NCBI GenBank assembly: GCA_947447815.1
Contig: CANFLJ010000069.1
Coordinates: 1-8,503, forward strand
Direction: 5' to 3'
Length of the DNA stretch: 8,503 bases
From: Chitinophagaceae bacterium
Lineage (GTDB): Bacteria; Bacteroidota; Bacteroidia; Chitinophagales; Chitinophagaceae
Part shown: positions 6,667 through 8,503 of the stretch, in pieces
Position numbering within the stretch: position 1 is the stretch's first letter
How the letters are laid out: each line of letters starts with the position of its first letter
Position numbers and translations under genes: made by a program
The notes under the pieces: generated by a model
Database searches by the model: none
Seen by the model: only the letters and a program-made list of their open reading frames with translations
Told to the model about the DNA's origin: nothing

Positions 6667-6700
6667 AAAAGAGGTTGTATCGAAAGATACAACCTCTTTT
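6667..6700. terminator. Strong intrinsic bidirectional terminator with GAAA loop
   Basis: A perfect 15-bp stem (arms 6667-6681 and 6686-6700, core GAGGTTGTATC with its complement) is closed by a C-G pair over a GAAA tetraloop. The right arm ends in TTTT, and the left arm begins with AAAA, giving a U run on the other strand. It lies 21 bp after the lipoprotein stop and 30 bp before the stop of the convergent beta-helix gene, so it can end transcription from both sides. Confidence 0.9.
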
Positions 6701-6730
6701 TATTGGTTCAATACCCAATTTTAAATCTGT

Positions 6731-8503
6731 TTATTCTTTTAATAATTTACTGCATATTGTTGATCCTGTAGAAGAGGTTACTTTCAAAATATAAGTTCCT
6801 TTTGATAGCGAATTAACTGATAGTTGCTCCATCTGGCTGGAATCATTTAGTGTAATGCTTTTTACTACTCTACCGGTTCCTAATTCAACTATATCTATCT
6901 GTTTTATATTTTCTGTTCCTTTAATAGTAATATTATTAAATGCAGGATTAGGATAAATAGCTACATTAAAATTACGATTTTCTTTTTCTATCATACTGAT
7001 ATTGCTATATAATCTAGCACCATCTTTATTTACTGCGGCTATTCTATAATAAACTCTATCAGCATTTACAGAAGCAACTGTTTCATCTATATATGTATAA
7101 TTGCTAATTTGTAATGCCTCGGTTGTTCCTATAAGTTGAAAATCGGATCCTGTAGTGCTTATGTAAATTTCGTAGTTATCTATTGCTGTTTCATTTTCAA
7201 CAGACCATTTACAATTTGTAAAAGAACGATTATATTCTGCTGTAAATCTGCTAAATGTTACAGGTAACGAAGTGGTTGTTTTTATCAGTATTTTACTGGT
7301 CCAAGGGGCAAGTGTAAGGCTGGTAACAATATTGCCATCCAGATCTTTGTATGTCCAGCCATTCATTTGTTGAACTGCATTGCTGTCTGTGGGATTTATA
7401 AATAATACAGAGCTATCAACACCTTTATTCCAGTGAAAACTATTTACAATGGTATGTTGATCATTACCTGCACTTAACCAGGAATTATATGAATAACTCT
7501 GAGCAACTAAATTCTTCAATCGGTATATAAGAGAATCTTTTACATTGTAGGGTTGATAATAGTAATTGCTGTCGATGAATCCAAACGCATATTTATTAGA
7601 ATAGTCAACTTGTCTGAAAATATAGTCCTTACTATTCTTTAACCAGAATGCATTATGTTTTATTATCATACCATTGATAACAGTTGTTTGTAGTTGCGAT
7701 CCATTCAAATCTATACCACAATTAGCCCCATATATAACATTACCCTCTATTGTATTATTGCTATCTCCAGCATTCTGAAATATTCCCTTTTGGGTTCGTC
7801 CATAAACGGTATTGTTTCTAATTATGGTATTGTTTACATTAAAATCAAAATAGATTGCAGGGGTACTGAAATCAGGTTTATAACATCCTTCCGTATTTCC
7901 ATCGCTAGTAGTCACAAAATTGTTTTGAAAAATATTTTTGTACGATCCTGCTCCAAAACTTTTTATGGCAGCCCCATCATTATTCAATAGCATAACATTT
8001 TTAATAGTATTTTTTTCTACTAAATTGTTTGTTCCATCTGCCGATATACCACAATATCCAGTACTGTCAATGTCGTTGTGATGAATATAATTACTGTCCG
8101 AAAAACCCAGCAAAATTGCAGATCCGTTTATCTCAGTTCCAACACCACTATTTCTAAAAGGACCAATATTATGGAACGAATTATGGTGAATTGTACAACT
8201 GCTACCTCCACCACTTACCATTAGTGCTATACCATCAACTTCTTTAAATAAACAGTTTGATATTTCATTGTATTTACCCTTATCCAGTATTCCATAATTG
8301 TATTGATGCCCAACAACGCATTGTTCTACTCGTATGTGCTGATTACCAGCACCAGCAAGATAGATGCCTATATTGGTTTGTTTTTCTATTTGTATATTCT
8401 TTATTACAATATACGAAGCAGTACCCTGTATAGCAAATCCTGTATTATAAACCGCAGCTTCTGCTATTACACTATCAGGCACAACACCTACAGGAGGTTG
8501 ATA
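6731..8503 (-). CDS. Right-handed parallel beta-helix protein with T9SS type A sorting domain (5' truncated by window edge)
   Basis: 590 residues are visible and the frame stays open to the window edge, so the N-terminus and any signal peptide are missing. A GTG at 8482 is only an internal codon, since YQPPVGV precedes it in frame. Numbering from the edge, residues about 25-295 are parallel beta-helix coils of the NosD/pectate-lyase type, with repeated patterns such as SCTIHHNSF, SNYIHHNDI, NLVEKNTI, NTIIRNNTV and NTIEGNVI. Residues about 368-407 (INPTDSNAV, WTYKDLDGNIV, LTLAPWTSKILI) resemble the small C-terminal beta domain found in carbohydrate-active proteins. A fibronectin-like domain follows at about 415-500 (LPVTFSRFTAEY, NYEIYISTTGSDFQLIG, VYYRIAAVNKDG). 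The tail at 514-590 (VAIYPNPAFNNITI to KGTYILKVTS) is the Por_Secre_tail type A sorting signal for T9SS. A surface or secreted polysaccharide-acting or -binding protein is likely; no catalytic residues can be assigned. Confidence 0.88.
   Translation of the reverse strand, partial: YQPPVGVVPDSVIAEAAVYNTGFAIQGTASYIVIKNIQIEKQTNIGIYLAGAGNQHIRVEQCVVGHQYNYGILDKGKYNEISNCLFKEVDGIALMVSGGGSSCTIHHNSFHNIGPFRNSGVGTEINGSAILLGFSDSNYIHHNDIDSTGYCGISADGTNNLVEKNTIKNVMLLNNDGAAIKSFGAGSYKNIFQNNFVTTSDGNTEGCYKPDFSTPAIYFDFNVNNTIIRNNTVYGRTQKGIFQNAGDSNNTIEGNVIYGANCGIDLNGSQLQTTVINGMIIKHNAFWLKNSKDYIFRQVDYSNKYAFGFIDSNYYYQPYNVKDSLIYRLKNLVAQSYSYNSWLSAGNDQHTIVNSFHWNKGVDSSVLFINPTDSNAVQQMNGWTYKDLDGNIVTSLTLAPWTSKILIKTTTSLPVTFSRFTAEYNRSFTNCKWSVENETAIDNYEIYISTTGSDFQLIGTTEALQISNYTYIDETVASVNADRVYYRIAAVNKDGARLYSNISMIEKENRNFNVAIYPNPAFNNITIKGTENIKQIDIVELGTGRVVKSITLNDSSQMEQLSVNSLSKGTYILKVTSSTGSTICSKLLKE

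Noticed and set aside
6646..6730. Inverted repeat as the end of a mobile element
   Set aside because: The 15-bp stem with GAAA loop, flanking A/T runs and position between convergent stops is fully explained as a bidirectional terminator. There is no transposase or target duplication.
7694..7990. 98-codon + strand open frame inside the beta-helix gene
   Set aside because: It is the antisense shadow of regularly repeating Asn-rich helix coils; its Ile/Ser-rich translation has no recognisable motif.

Overview
The window looks like chromosomal DNA of a Bacteroidota bacterium, most likely of the Chitinophagaceae type. The evidence is two secreted proteins with type IX secretion (T9SS) sorting domains (one type B, one type A), a lipoprotein of a Bacteroidota-typical architecture, a good match to the Bacteroidota -7 promoter box (TAnnTTTG), starts without clear Shine-Dalgarno sequences, and moderate to low GC that falls toward the right end. 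This taxonomic call is inference from protein style, since no rRNA or marker gene is present.

Left part (1-1338, + strand): a compact gene run. It holds the last 24 codons of an unrecognised gene, a LolD/MacB-type ABC ATPase (94-777), and a PduO-type cob(I)alamin adenosyltransferase (778-1338) whose ATG directly follows the ABC stop codon. The ABC permease partner is not in view.

Middle (1339-2640): a 225-bp spacer made largely of three kinds of short tandem repeat (8-, 15- and 9-bp periods). After it comes a single + strand gene (1564-2586) encoding an unfamiliar 340-aa protein. It carries all three sequence signatures of a chymotrypsin/trypsin-fold serine protease (His52, Asp186, Ser276) but has no signal peptide. 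A perfect hairpin lies between it and the next, convergent gene.

Right part (2639-8503): three envelope or secreted proteins. A 637-aa T9SS type B cargo (- strand, start preferred at 4552) and a 596-aa lipoprotein (+ strand, start preferred at 4855) diverge from a ~300-bp intergenic region with a promoter candidate for each. The lipoprotein gene converges on a right-handed beta-helix protein with a T9SS type A tail (- strand, cut off by the window edge), and a strong GNRA-loop terminator lies between them.

No rRNA, tRNA, CRISPR array, transposase or integrase was seen. The least ordinary items are the leaderless trypsin-like protease and the repeat-filled spacer in front of it. No complete new multi-gene system can be demonstrated from this window.
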